From Eubacteriales bacterium (GTDB lineage Bacteria; Bacillota_A; Clostridia; Lachnospirales; Lachnospiraceae), in contig JAUNJL010000005.1 of the NCBI GenBank assembly GCA_030533315.1, positions 1 through 64,000 on the forward strand: a DNA stretch of 64,000 bases. The letters run 5' to 3'. The position numbers were made by a program, and so were the translations under genes. The notes beneath the pieces were generated by a model, which saw nothing but the letters and a program-made list of their open reading frames with translations, searched no databases and was not told where the DNA came from. Below, piece after piece: positions 40,371 to 49,932 of this stretch (its first letter is position 1; each line of letters begins with the position of its first letter).

Positions 40371-40415
40371 CTCCTGTTTATATTATAGCATTTTGTGGTG
40401 AAAAGTAAACAGGAG
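40371..40415 (-). promoter_or_regulatory. Autoregulated promoter of the HTH/PIN pair
   Basis: On the minus strand TTTACT (40409-40404) and TATAAT (40387-40382) are 16 nt apart with a TG-extended -10. CTCCTGTTTA (40371-40380) and TAAACAGGAG (40406-40415) form a perfect 10-bp inverted repeat bracketing the core promoter. Confidence 0.7.
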
Positions 40416-40464
40416 CGGACGAAAAGCTATAAAGATTTTCGGTGTGGGCGCTGAAGCCGCACCG

Positions 40465-41352
40465 TCAAAGGTTGCTTTCTGTCTGGTTGATGCTTTTTCT
40501 CAGCCAGTTTCCCAGGTTGGTCATGCACATGAGGAGGGTGACCAAAAAGGCGCCGGGGATGAGGATGATCCACCAGGCGCCGGTCATGAGCGCCTTGTCG
40601 GCCAGGGAGAGCATACTTCCCCAGGAGATGATCTCCAGGGGCAGGCCCATTCCCATGAAGCTGAGGGTGGATTCTGACACGATGGCGGAGCGCACGTTCA
40701 TCACCACCATGAACATGATGGAGGAGACGAAGTTGGGGGCCAGGTGCTTTCTCAGGATGTGGAAAAAGCCGCCGCCCATGCACCGGGAGGCCACCACGTA
40801 CTCGCTGCACCGGAGCTGGCGCACCTCGGTGCGGATCACCTTTGCGATGCTGCACCAGCTGGTGATGCCGATGACGAAGGCGATGGACAGCACGTTTGGC
40901 TCCCCCAGGACAGCCTGGATAAAAATGATGATCAGCAGTGTGGGGACGCTCAGGAGGATCTCCGTCAGGCGCATCATCAGGGTATCCAGCCACTGGGGGG
41001 CGATTCCGCAGAGGGATCCGTAAACCACGGCGATCACCGTGGAGATGGCCGTGGCAAAGATCCCGATAAAGAGGGAGATCCGCCCGCCGTGCCAGATGCA
41101 GGAAAAAATATCCCGTCCCAGGGTGTCGGTGCCAAAGAGAAACTCCCGGTCTGGGGCGTGGGTGTAGTTCATAAGGTCCAGATAGGTGGGATCCTTGGAG
41201 GACAAAGCCCCGGCAAAAAGGCAGCCCAGGATGATGGCGGCCAGCAGGATCACGGAGATCAGGGGAGGGGAGGAGCGCTGGGGCTTTCCCGTCCTGGTCT
41301 GGCTTTTTGGGGAGCGGATCCCCACAATGGCAAACAATTCCTGATCCTTCAT
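40465..41352 (-). CDS. DppC/OppC-type ABC permease (second importer)
   Basis: This 295-residue permease has the DppC marker FGTDTLGRDIFS, about six membrane segments and the coupling loop CSEYVVASRCMGGGFFHILRKH. It is last in a minus-strand operon (binding protein, fused ATPase, DppB, DppC). Its start overlaps the previous stop as ATGA (41349-41352). Confidence 0.9.
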   Translation of the reverse strand: MKDQELFAIVGIRSPKSQTRTGKPQRSSPPLISVILLAAIILGCLFAGALSSKDPTYLDLMNYTHAPDREFLFGTDTLGRDIFSCIWHGGRISLFIGIFATAISTVIAVVYGSLCGIAPQWLDTLMMRLTEILLSVPTLLIIIFIQAVLGEPNVLSIAFVIGITSWCSIAKVIRTEVRQLRCSEYVVASRCMGGGFFHILRKHLAPNFVSSIMFMVVMNVRSAIVSESTLSFMGMGLPLEIISWGSMLSLADKALMTGAWWIILIPGAFLVTLLMCMTNLGNWLRKSINQTESNL

Positions 41353-42359
41353 AGGGTCTTCACCTCCGATCCTTCCACGATCTCAGAAGCCCGGATCCGG
41401 GGATCGATACGCTCGTTGAGGATCTGTCCCAGGAGGCTGCAGAAGATCACCACAATGCCGGTCATCATGCAGAGGACCATCAGCATGTTGTAATCCGCAT
41501 ACCTGGCGCTCTCGTAGGATAACGTCCCGATGCCGGGGTAGGCAAACACGGTTTCAATGATGTAGGTGCCCCCCAGGATGTGGGGGACGGAAATGGCCAT
41601 GATGCTGATGTAGGAGGGCAGGATGTTTCGGACACAGTGGCGGAACAGGATCTGCCTCTTCGTCAGGCCCTTGGCCTTTCCCAGAAGAACATAATCGGCC
41701 CGAACCTCCTCCAGAAGCTTGTTGCGGATCATGTAGGCATAGTACCAGAGGTGGGAAAACAGGACGATGGTCATGGGGAGGATCAGATGGAGGATCCGGT
41801 CCCTGATGCTGTCTGCGTTTCCCACGCTGTAGGCGCCGCTGCTGGGGAGCCAGTGGAGGGTCACGCAGAAGATGAGGATGAGCACAAGGGAAAACCAAAA
41901 TTCTGGGATGCAGCTGGTAAGGGTGCCAAGCTTACACAGGATCCGGTCTATGAGCCGGTCCTCAAACCAGGCGCAGAGGATCCCCAGAAGCAAGGCGGCG
42001 GCGAAGGTCAGGACAAACCCGATCCCTCCCAGAACCAGGGTGTTGCCGATGCGCAGCCGGATGATCTCCAGCACGTCCTGCTTGTACTTGTAGGAGATGC
42101 CAAAGTCCCCGGACAGGGCGTTTTTGGCCCAGCGGACGTACTGGATGCAGATGGGGTCGTTCAGGCCCAGCTTGTCCCGGGCCGTCTCCTTTTCCTCCAC
42201 GCTCATTTTTTCCACCCGCTCCCCGTAGTAGGACTGAAGGGGATCCGTGGGGGTCAGGCGGGAGATGAAAAACACCAGGATGGACAGGACGAAAACACTG
42301 GCCGCAAAGACCAGAAGCTTGGTCCCATAATAGAGAGCCTTGTTCTTTTTTATCATCAT
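41349..42359 (-). CDS. DppB/OppB-type ABC permease (second importer)
   Basis: This 336-residue permease has the DppB-type N-terminus (FFISRLTPTDPLQSYYG), six membrane segments and the coupling loop EEVRADYVLLGKAKGLTKRQILFRH. It overlaps the ATPase gene upstream and the DppC gene downstream by 4 bp each, indicating tight coupling. Confidence 0.9.
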   Translation of the reverse strand: MMIKKNKALYYGTKLLVFAASVFVLSILVFFISRLTPTDPLQSYYGERVEKMSVEEKETARDKLGLNDPICIQYVRWAKNALSGDFGISYKYKQDVLEIIRLRIGNTLVLGGIGFVLTFAAALLLGILCAWFEDRLIDRILCKLGTLTSCIPEFWFSLVLILIFCVTLHWLPSSGAYSVGNADSIRDRILHLILPMTIVLFSHLWYYAYMIRNKLLEEVRADYVLLGKAKGLTKRQILFRHCVRNILPSYISIMAISVPHILGGTYIIETVFAYPGIGTLSYESARYADYNMLMVLCMMTGIVVIFCSLLGQILNERIDPRIRASEIVEGSEVKTL

Positions 42360-44236
42360 AACCAGTCCTCCTTAAAATCCATTCGTTTTCGTTTTCGCTC
42401 CTGCAGGGGATCAGGAATGGGGATGGCGGACAGGAGCGCTTTTGTGTAGGCATGGCGGGGATTTTGGAACAGGTCCCTGGTTTTTCCGGTCTCCACCAGA
42501 TGCCCCCGGTACATCACGCCTACCCGGTCGCAGAGAAATTCCACCATGGAAAGATCGTGGGCGATAAAGAGGATGGAGAAGCCCTGCTCCTCCCGCAGCC
42601 GGCGGAAAAGATTGACGATCTGGGCCTGTATGGAGACGTCCAGGGAGGCGATGGGCTCGTCCGCCACCAGCAGCCGGGGCTTCATGGAAAGGGCCCGGGC
42701 GATGGCCACCCGCTGGCGCTGCCCTCCAGACAGCTGGGAAGGATATTTGTCCAGGAAGCTTTCGTCCATGCCCACATAATGAAGCTGGTAGGCGGCCTCC
42801 TCCCGAAGGCTTCCCCGCTCCGGCGTGATGTGGTGGATGGAAAGAGGCTCGGTGATGATGTCCGCCACTCTCATGCGCTGGTTCAGGCTGGAGGTGGAAT
42901 CCTGGAAGACGATCTGCCTCTCCGTCTCCAGGCGGCGCCTGTTGGCCCGGCGCTGGCCCTTATCGCAAAGATCGATCCCGTCATAAAGGATCTGTCCCTG
43001 GGAGGGGGAGTAGACGTTCATGACGCAGCGGGCCACGGTGGATTTTCCGGAGCCGGATTCGCCCACAAGGCCGAAAATCTCTCCCTGGCGGATCTGAAAG
43101 GAAACGTCGTCCACGGCGTTGATGGCCGTTTTTCGGGAGAGACGGAAGCGATGGGTGAGATGCCGCACGTCCAGAAGAGCTTTTTGCCCGCTCTCATTGT
43201 TTGCCGCCTTCTCGTCCCCGGGAGGGGAGGGGGGAGCGGGACGCCTTCTCCAGTGGATCTGGGGCGCCCGGGGATCCAGAAGCCAGGTGGCCGCATAATG
43301 GGTGGGGGAAACCTGGAACATGGGAGGCTCCTGCTCGTAGTCGATGGCGAGAGCGTATTCGTTGCGGTAGGCGAAGGCGTCTCCCTTTGGCGGAGCTGTG
43401 AGATCCGGGGGCATCCCGGGAATGGCGTAAAGCTCCCTCTGCCCTCTGGAGAGAGCGGGCAGGGCCTGGAGGAGACTCCAGGTGTAGGGATGGCGGGGGT
43501 CGTGGTAGACCTCCTCTGCGGTGCCGATCTCCACGATCTTCCCGGCATACATGATGGCCATCCGGTCAGCCGCCCGGGCCACCACCCCCAGGTCGTGGGA
43601 GACGAGGATGGTGGCGGTTCCCAGCTTTTTTTGGATCTCCCGCAAAAGATCCAGGATCTGGGCCTGGATGGTCACGTCCAGGGCCGTGGTGGGCTCGTCC
43701 GCCAGCAGGATCCTGGGGTTTCCCGCCAGGGCCATGGCCATGACGCTTCTCTGGCGCATACCGCCGGAAAAGTTGTGGGGATAAAGGCCGTACCGCTCCT
43801 TGGGATTCTGGATTCCCACCAGCTCCATGAGCTGAAGGACACGGTTTTTCACCTCTTCCCTTGGCATCCGCCGGTTGTGCACCAGCACGGCCTCCGCGAT
43901 CTGCGCCCCGATGGACATGGTGGGATCCAGGGAGGTCATGGGATCCTGGAAGATCATGGAAAAGAGGCGCCCACGAAGCTTGGCCATGTCCCGGTCCGTG
44001 TACCCGGCGATATCGGTGCCCTCCACCAGGATCCTTCCCTCATCTATGGAGGCCCGCTTTGGGAGAAGCTTCATGATGGACTTGCACAGCATACTTTTTC
44101 CGCAGCCCGACTCCCCCACAATGGCCAGCACCTCTCCGGCCTGGAGGGTCAGGCTTACGTCCCGAACGGCCCTCACCACGCCCAGAGGGGAGGAGATGCT
44201 GACGGATAGATTTTTGATTTCAAGTAACTCTGACAT
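42356..44236 (-). CDS. Fused double ABC ATPase (DppD-DppF type)
   Basis: This 626-residue protein contains two complete ATPase domains. The first has GESGCGKSM, FSGGMRQR and LLADEPTTALD. The second has GESGSGKST, LSGGQRQR and LVADEPIASLD. A Pro- and Arg-rich linker of about 40 residues (near 325-365) joins them. It replaces the two separate ATPases of the plus-strand importer. In the first Walker A the last position is Met in place of Thr/Ser, an unusual change next to the catalytic Lys-Ser. Confidence 0.9.
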   Translation of the reverse strand: MSELLEIKNLSVSISSPLGVVRAVRDVSLTLQAGEVLAIVGESGCGKSMLCKSIMKLLPKRASIDEGRILVEGTDIAGYTDRDMAKLRGRLFSMIFQDPMTSLDPTMSIGAQIAEAVLVHNRRMPREEVKNRVLQLMELVGIQNPKERYGLYPHNFSGGMRQRSVMAMALAGNPRILLADEPTTALDVTIQAQILDLLREIQKKLGTATILVSHDLGVVARAADRMAIMYAGKIVEIGTAEEVYHDPRHPYTWSLLQALPALSRGQRELYAIPGMPPDLTAPPKGDAFAYRNEYALAIDYEQEPPMFQVSPTHYAATWLLDPRAPQIHWRRRPAPPSPPGDEKAANNESGQKALLDVRHLTHRFRLSRKTAINAVDDVSFQIRQGEIFGLVGESGSGKSTVARCVMNVYSPSQGQILYDGIDLCDKGQRRANRRRLETERQIVFQDSTSSLNQRMRVADIITEPLSIHHITPERGSLREEAAYQLHYVGMDESFLDKYPSQLSGGQRQRVAIARALSMKPRLLVADEPIASLDVSIQAQIVNLFRRLREEQGFSILFIAHDLSMVEFLCDRVGVMYRGHLVETGKTRDLFQNPRHAYTKALLSAIPIPDPLQERKRKRMDFKEDWL

Positions 44237-44257
44237 GGGATACCTACCTTTACAAGG

Positions 44258-44331
44258 GGCCGCAGGGATCCTCCTGCGGCCTGAAAAATATCTGTGAACG
44301 ATACAAGGGGGACTGCTTTTTTCAGTCCCCC
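44258..44331 (-). terminator. Two hairpins between binding-protein and ATPase genes
   Basis: GGGGGACTG (44307-44315) pairs with CAGTCCCCC (44323-44331), with outer GATAC/GTATC pairing. GGCCGCAGG (44258-44266) pairs with CCTGCGGCC (44273-44281). Neither has a strong T run on the minus strand, so they probably attenuate transcription or protect the upstream mRNA. Confidence 0.55.
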
Positions 44332-44347
44332 TCAGGTATCATGGTTT

Positions 44348-45898
44348 TCAGCCTTCCATGGTCCAGTCGCAGACATTCCAGAAAATGCCTACGCCGTGAT
44401 GGCCAAGAACTGTGTCGGCGGCGATCCCCTGAAGGGCGCTGTCGGCCACATACATGGCGTCGATATAGCAGAAGAAGGTGTAGGCAGGGGTGTTGGCCAG
44501 CTCCGTCTGGAACTTGGCGTAGGCCTCGGCCCTTTCCTCTGGAACCTCCGTCTGACGCGCCTCCGTCAGATACTGATCCACCAGGGTGTTGGAATAGCTG
44601 GAATAGTTTGCTCCCTTGTCCGTGCCGAATACCTTGTAGGTGTGGTCGTCGGCGTCAAAGGGGGAGCCCCACCCGATGATGCAGCACTCCTGTCCGCCCC
44701 AGTCGATGCCCTCTGCGGGAACATTGGCCTTTACGTCCAGACCCAGCTGTACCAGCTGCTGTGCGGCGATCTGAGCCATGTCCACCCGAACCTGGTCTCC
44801 AGGGGTGGCATTGATGGTGAAGGAGATCCGCTCACCGCTGCGGCACCAGAAGCCTTCCTCATCCTTCTCGCAGCCGGCCTGGGTCAGAGCCTCCTCCGCC
44901 TTCTGGGGATCGTAGTCATAGTGCTCCACGTCCTCATAGTTGTATACATTTCGCTGCAAGGGCCCGTAGGCGATGTCGCCGCAGCCAAGGAGCACGGCGT
45001 CCAGGATGGCCTGACGGTCGATGGCGTAGTTGATGGCGGGGATCAGGTCGGCGTTCTCCTGCCAGTATTCGTTTCCGAAGTTGTAGAGGATGCCCCGGTA
45101 GTCGGAGGTGGTCATGTCGTACAGGGTGAAGCCCTCCTTGTCCTCAAAGGTGGAGGAGTCCTTGGGGGTCACCTGCGCCAGATCCAGCTCTCCAGATTGC
45201 AGCTGCAGGGCCTTTGCGTTGTCGTCGGTGACGATCTTGAAGATGATGGTGCCGATGTTTGCCGGGCCTGCGAAATAGTCCGGGTTCTTGGTCATGGTGA
45301 TGGACTGTCCCACGTCCCATTCTTCCAGCTTATAGGGGCCGGTTCCCACGGGGGCCCGGAAAAAGTCGGATTCCTGCCAGTCCTCCCCCTCCAGGAGATG
45401 CTTGGGCATCACGGCCATGGTCATGTACTCCAGGAAAGCGGTGTTGACCGCGGAAAGGCGGAAGGAAACGGTGTGGTCGTCCACCACGGTGATCTCCTCC
45501 ACGTCCTCATAGTTGGGGGCGTTCTCGGAGGCATTCTCCGGATCCATGATGGCCTCGAAGGTGAACTTGACGTCCTCTGCGGTGAAGGGCTCGCCGTCAT
45601 GCCAGGTGACGTCCTCCTCCAGATGGAAGGTGTAGGTCATGGTCTCCTGGTCGTACTCCCAGCTCTTGGCCAGGCGGGGAACGATGTTGTTGTCCCCGTC
45701 GTGGTCGGTAAGGCCGTCGAACAGAAGGACGTTGATCTCACAGTGCTCATCCATGGCAGGGTTGATGCGGGTGTAATCTCCGCTTCCATAAACCAGGGTG
45801 GAATCGCTTTCACTCTCGGCCATGGCCGTGGTGGGGGCTGCGCCCAGACACATCACGGAGGCGAGAAGAAGCGCCAGGATCTTGTTTTTGTTTTTCAT
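44348..45898 (-). CDS. Oligopeptide-type ABC substrate-binding protein (second importer)
   Basis: This 516-residue family-5 binding protein has a Sec signal (ILALLLASVMCLGAAPTTAMA). The Cys inside the signal is not in a convincing lipobox. Family features include TFHLEEDVTWHDGEPFTAEDV and APVGTGPYKLEEW. ATG 45898 has AGAGAGG upstream and the signal begins there, so the longer in-frame extension to 45988 is rejected. It is first in its operon and has a promoter under a long inverted repeat. Confidence 0.9.
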   Translation of the reverse strand: MKNKNKILALLLASVMCLGAAPTTAMAESESDSTLVYGSGDYTRINPAMDEHCEINVLLFDGLTDHDGDNNIVPRLAKSWEYDQETMTYTFHLEEDVTWHDGEPFTAEDVKFTFEAIMDPENASENAPNYEDVEEITVVDDHTVSFRLSAVNTAFLEYMTMAVMPKHLLEGEDWQESDFFRAPVGTGPYKLEEWDVGQSITMTKNPDYFAGPANIGTIIFKIVTDDNAKALQLQSGELDLAQVTPKDSSTFEDKEGFTLYDMTTSDYRGILYNFGNEYWQENADLIPAINYAIDRQAILDAVLLGCGDIAYGPLQRNVYNYEDVEHYDYDPQKAEEALTQAGCEKDEEGFWCRSGERISFTINATPGDQVRVDMAQIAAQQLVQLGLDVKANVPAEGIDWGGQECCIIGWGSPFDADDHTYKVFGTDKGANYSSYSNTLVDQYLTEARQTEVPEERAEAYAKFQTELANTPAYTFFCYIDAMYVADSALQGIAADTVLGHHGVGIFWNVCDWTMEG

Positions 45899-45959
45899 AA
45901 GGAAACCTCTCTTTCTTGAATGGCCGCTTTCTTTCATGAGAGCGGCTGTACACTTTCTG

Positions 45960-46005
45960 ACTATATCATCTTTGATATCCCCCCACAAGCTGGGTGGGGG
46001 GATAT
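45960..46005 (-). promoter_or_regulatory. Promoter of the second importer under a 12-bp inverted repeat
   Basis: On the minus strand TTGTGG (45988-45983) and TATAGT (45965-45960) are 17 nt apart. ATATCCCCCCAC (45975-45986) and GTGGGGGGATAT (45994-46005) form a perfect 12-bp inverted repeat with a 7-nt centre that covers the -35. A repressor site is likely. Confidence 0.6.
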
Positions 46006-46107
46006 TTTCGGAGGAAAATTGGGGAAAAATGCGGCTTTTTTTGGATTCGGCCGGCTGCCTGGAATTCTACATTACAAATGTCATCTGAAATTGATTACAT
46101 ATTGCAT

Positions 46108-46136
46108 TTGTCCCTTTTTTTCGTCCGGGGTACAAT
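46108..46136 (+). promoter_or_regulatory. Promoter of the monosaccharide importer
   Basis: TTGTCC (46108-46113) and TACAAT (46131-46136) are 17 nt apart. Transcription would start near 46143, about 26 nt before the start codon. Confidence 0.7.
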
Positions 46137-46168
46137 ATAGTCATCAATCAAGTACAGGAGGAAACAAC

Positions 46169-47125
46169 ATGAAAAGAAAAGTTTTAAGCGTAGTTTTAAG
46201 CGCAGCCGTATTGGCATCCATGACTGCAGGAATGGCCGTAAACGTAAATGCAGAGGACAAGGAGCCCCGTAAATTCGGCTACACCTGTATGGACGGGACG
46301 AACCCCTTCTTCGTGACCATCGAGGCAGCCATCCGCGAGGCTGTTGAGGCAAACGGCGACGAGCTGATCGCTACGGATCCGGCAAACGACGTATCTCTTC
46401 AGATCACCCAGATCGAGGACATGATCGCTCAGGATCTGGACGGTATCTTCCTGAACCCGGCAGAGGCAGAGGGCATCCTTCCGGCTCTGGACGCTCTGAA
46501 GGAGGCCGGAGTTCCCATCGTGAACTTTGACACAGAGGTTGCCGACATGGAATACGTGGCATCCTACACCGGATCTGACAACTACAACGCCGGCAAGGTG
46601 TGCGGCGAGGACCTGGTAAAGAAATGCCCGGACGGCGGCCCCATCATCGTTCTGGATTCTCCCACCATGAACTCCGTGGTTGACCGTACCAACGGTTTCC
46701 TGGAGGCAATCGATGGCCACGGCTTTGAGGTGGTGGCACAGCAGGATGCAAAGGGAAATCTTGAGGTTTCCATGGGAATCGCAGAGGACCTTCTTCAGGC
46801 ACACAGCGACGTGGTAGCCATCTTCGGCGGAAATGATCCCACAGCCCTGGGCGCTCTTGCAGCCGCAAACGCAGCCGGACTGGAGAAGGGCAAATGCCTC
46901 ATCTACGGCGTTGACGGTTCCCCGGACATCAAGTCTGAGATCGCTTCCGGCGAGTCTCTCATCGAGGGCAGCGGCGCGCAGTCTCCGGTAGCCATCGCTG
47001 AGAAGAGCGTTGAGATCATGTATGACCTGATGGAAGGCAAAGAAGTAGACGAGAGATATCCGGTTGAGACCTTCCTCATCACCGCTGACAACGTTGAGGA
47101 GTACGGCACAGACGGATGGCAGTAA
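46169..47125 (+). CDS. Monosaccharide ABC substrate-binding protein (RbsB/MglB type)
   Basis: This 318-residue periplasmic-binding-fold protein has a Sec signal (LSAAVLASMTAGMAVNVNA). Hinge and ligand regions typical of ribose/galactose-type binding proteins are visible, including TDPANDVSLQITQIEDMI and GGNDPTALGALAA. It supplies the ATPase and permease at 47417 and 48915. AGGAGG precedes ATG 46169. It is clearly related to the 50074 product, which appears to be the sensing counterpart. The exact sugar cannot be read from the sequence. Confidence 0.9.
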   Translation: MKRKVLSVVLSAAVLASMTAGMAVNVNAEDKEPRKFGYTCMDGTNPFFVTIEAAIREAVEANGDELIATDPANDVSLQITQIEDMIAQDLDGIFLNPAEAEGILPALDALKEAGVPIVNFDTEVADMEYVASYTGSDNYNAGKVCGEDLVKKCPDGGPIIVLDSPTMNSVVDRTNGFLEAIDGHGFEVVAQQDAKGNLEVSMGIAEDLLQAHSDVVAIFGGNDPTALGALAAANAAGLEKGKCLIYGVDGSPDIKSEIASGESLIEGSGAQSPVAIAEKSVEIMYDLMEGKEVDERYPVETFLITADNVEEYGTDGWQ

Positions 47126-47416
47126 AGCATCCCCAAAATCCTGTCGCCGAGACAGTGACCTGGGAAGACCAGGCTGCGGTCCTGGCCCCGTGAGCCTCAC
47201 CTGCTGAGGAGCGGGGACGGGCGCAGTCAGAGAATCCGGCCCTTCGCCGCAGACGGCACAGAACGGGCCGGATTCGTGGCTATCGCAGATACCCGCAGAT
47301 GGTGCGGCCGCTCCGGTATCGGAACGGCTGCCAAATAGTCAGAAAACCAGATCCCCGGGAGCCGAAGAGGACTTGACTCCCGGGGATTTGAGAGAAAAGG
47401 GAAGAGGGTGTGAGGA
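47126..47416 (+). other. Hairpin-rich spacer in the sugar importer operon
   Basis: AATCCGGCCC (about 47231) pairs with GGGCCGGATT (about 47263). ATCCCCGGGAG (about 47351) pairs with CTCCCGGGGAT (about 47377). Neither is followed by T. They probably set the ratio of binding-protein mRNA to ATPase mRNA. No gene is seen. Confidence 0.5.
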
Positions 47417-48901
47417 TTGAGCGAGCAAGTTTTGTTGAAGATGAGAGGCATTCACAAAAAGTTTCCCGGCGTGTATGCCTTGAATGACGTCAGCTATGAA
47501 TTGAGAGCCGGGGAAGTACATGCGTTGTTGGGAGAGAACGGAGCCGGAAAGTCTACGCTGATCAAGGTTCTGGGCGGTATTTACACGGCGGATGCCGGAG
47601 AGATTTTTATCAATGGAAAAAAGGTGGAGATCCGGGGAGTCAAGGACGCCCAGGAGAATGGAATTGCCATCATCCACCAGGAGCTGGTTCTTGTTCCGCA
47701 CATGACGGTTGCGGAAAATATTTTTTTAGGCAGGGAGGCCGGAAGCGGCGCCCTGGTCAATCACGGGAAAATGAGAAAAAATGCGCAGGATCTGCTTGAC
47801 GCATATGATATGGATATAGATGCCAGAGCCTTGGTCAAGGATCTGACCATTGCACAGCAGCAGATGGTGGAGATCGTGAAGGCCATTTCCTACGATTCCA
47901 AGATTCTGGTCATGGACGAGCCCACCTCCTCCATCTCCGACAAGGAGGTGGCCGGCCTGTTTCGGATCATGAGGAACCTGACCAGCAAGGGGGTTGGTAT
48001 CGTTTACATCTCCCACAAGATGAGCGAGCTGGAGGAGATCTGCGACCGGGTGACGGTCATGCGGGACGGCCAGTACGTGGGAACGCGGGTGGTGAAGGAG
48101 ACCAGCAAGGACGACCTGATCGCCATGATGGTGGGCCGGGAGCTGACCAATTATTATACCCGGGATTACCTCACCCCGGGGAAGGAGCTGCTCCGGTGCG
48201 AGCATATCAGCGACGGCAACATGGTCCAGGACGCCAGCTTCGTGGTGAACAGCGGAGAGATCGTGGGCTTCGCCGGGCTGGTGGGTGCGGGCAGAAGCGA
48301 GACCATGAAGGCCATCTTCGGCCTGTCCCCCAAGTCCACCGGTGACGTGTACGTGGAGGGACAGAAGGTGAAGATCCATTCTCCTGTGGACGCCATGAAG
48401 TATGGCATCGGCCTGGTTCCCGAGGACCGCAAGCTGGAGGGCCTGTACAAGCTTCAGAGCGTGCGCTACAATTCCACCATCGAGGTGCTTTCCCAGTTTA
48501 TCCATGCGATCCGGGTGGACAGCAGGAAGGAGAGGGAGATCACCCAGAAATACATTGACATGATGGCCACCAAGACCCCCACCCAGGAGCAGGTGATCGG
48601 AAATCTTTCCGGGGGAAACCAGCAGAAGGTGATCATCGGGAGGTGGCTGGCCACCCATCCCAAGATCCTGATCCTGGACGAGCCTACCCGAGGGGTGGAC
48701 GTGGGTGCAAAGTCAGAGATCTATGCGATCATGAACGAACTGGTAAAGAAAGGGATCGCCATCATTATGATCTCTTCCGAGCTGCCTGAGATCATCAATA
48801 TGAGCGACCGCGTCTACGTCATGGCGGAGGGCCGGGTGGCCGGATGCCTGGACAGGCAGGAAGTGACCCAGGAAAAAGTCATGCAGCTTGCAGCGAAATA
48901 G
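47417..48901 (+). CDS. Monosaccharide ABC importer ATPase (RbsA/MglA type)
   Basis: This 494-residue tandem ATPase has Walker A GENGAGKST in the first half. The second half has the diverged GLVGAGRSE in place of Walker A, a late LSGGNQQK signature and ILDEPTRGVDVGAK. This asymmetry is the norm for RbsA/MglA. I chose TTG 47417 because GAGGGTGTGAGGA precedes it; ATG 47441 is the alternative. Confidence 0.9.
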   Translation: MSEQVLLKMRGIHKKFPGVYALNDVSYELRAGEVHALLGENGAGKSTLIKVLGGIYTADAGEIFINGKKVEIRGVKDAQENGIAIIHQELVLVPHMTVAENIFLGREAGSGALVNHGKMRKNAQDLLDAYDMDIDARALVKDLTIAQQQMVEIVKAISYDSKILVMDEPTSSISDKEVAGLFRIMRNLTSKGVGIVYISHKMSELEEICDRVTVMRDGQYVGTRVVKETSKDDLIAMMVGRELTNYYTRDYLTPGKELLRCEHISDGNMVQDASFVVNSGEIVGFAGLVGAGRSETMKAIFGLSPKSTGDVYVEGQKVKIHSPVDAMKYGIGLVPEDRKLEGLYKLQSVRYNSTIEVLSQFIHAIRVDSRKEREITQKYIDMMATKTPTQEQVIGNLSGGNQQKVIIGRWLATHPKILILDEPTRGVDVGAKSEIYAIMNELVKKGIAIIMISSELPEIINMSDRVYVMAEGRVAGCLDRQEVTQEKVMQLAAK

Positions 48902-48914
48902 GAGGATCGAGAAA

Positions 48915-49904
48915 ATGTCAAACAACAATAAGAAAAAAAACATGGCTCCCACCAATCCGGTAGCCATCTATCTTAAAGAAAATCTGGGAATCTTGGTGGC
49001 CCTGCTCATCTTGTGCATGTTCCTGTCCGTCTTTCCAAAGACCAGCGCATCCTTTGTGAGCGTAAAAAACATTTTTAACGTGCTGCGCCAGATTTCCACC
49101 AACATGCTCCTTGCCTGTGGAATGACCATGGTCATCATCCTGGGAGGGATCGACCTTTCCGTTGGTTCGGTCATCGCCCTCTCCGGCGTGATCTCCGCCG
49201 GGTGCGTCTCCCGCTACGGCCTGCCCATCCCGGCGGCGATGCTGGTAGGCGTTCTCATCGGCCTGATCATCGGATGCTTCAACGGCGTGGTGATCGCATC
49301 CACCACCATACCTCCCTTTATCGTGACCCTTGCCACCATGAACATTGCCAGGGGTCTGGCGAAGGTTTACACAGGCGGTTCCCCCGTCCGGGTGGTATCC
49401 AAGGAGTGGCAGTTTTTGGGAGCCGGATATTTCGGGCCGGTGCCGGTGCCCGTGATCATCATGCTTCTGGTGCTGATCGTCTCGGCCATCATCATGAACA
49501 AGACCAAGATGGGCCGGCATATCTATGCGGTGGGCGGAAACGCCCAGGCGGCGGTTTTCTCCGGTATCAAGGTGGCAAATGTCAAGTTCTTCGTTCATGC
49601 CTTCTCCGGTGTGATGGCCGGTATCGCAGGTATCATCCTGGCTTCCCGTATGTATTCCGGCCAGCCCACTGCCGGTGACGGGGCGGAGATGGACGCCATC
49701 GCCGCCGTTGTGGTAGGCGGTACCTCCATGGCCGGCGGTGCCGGAAAGATCGGAGGGACCATCATCGGCGCCCTGATCATCGGTATCCTGAACAATGGAC
49801 TGAACCTTCTGAACGTGGATTCCTTCTGGCAGACGGTGGTAAAGGGCGTCGTGATCCTTCTGGCCGTGTTCCTGGATTACATCCGTACCCAGAAAGGGAA
49901 TTAA
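48915..49904 (+). CDS. Monosaccharide ABC importer permease (RbsC type)
   Basis: This 329-residue membrane protein has 8-10 hydrophobic segments and the family motifs GGIDLSVGSVIALSGV and AVGGNAQAAVFSGIKV, with a late GGTSMAGGAGKIGGTIIGAL. TAGGAGG lies 10 nt before ATG 48915, directly after the ATPase stop. It completes the three-gene importer. Confidence 0.92.
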   Translation: MSNNNKKKNMAPTNPVAIYLKENLGILVALLILCMFLSVFPKTSASFVSVKNIFNVLRQISTNMLLACGMTMVIILGGIDLSVGSVIALSGVISAGCVSRYGLPIPAAMLVGVLIGLIIGCFNGVVIASTTIPPFIVTLATMNIARGLAKVYTGGSPVRVVSKEWQFLGAGYFGPVPVPVIIMLLVLIVSAIIMNKTKMGRHIYAVGGNAQAAVFSGIKVANVKFFVHAFSGVMAGIAGIILASRMYSGQPTAGDGAEMDAIAAVVVGGTSMAGGAGKIGGTIIGALIIGILNNGLNLLNVDSFWQTVVKGVVILLAVFLDYIRTQKGN

Positions 49905-49932
49905 AGGCGGTGCTTTTTGACGGAAAATAGGG

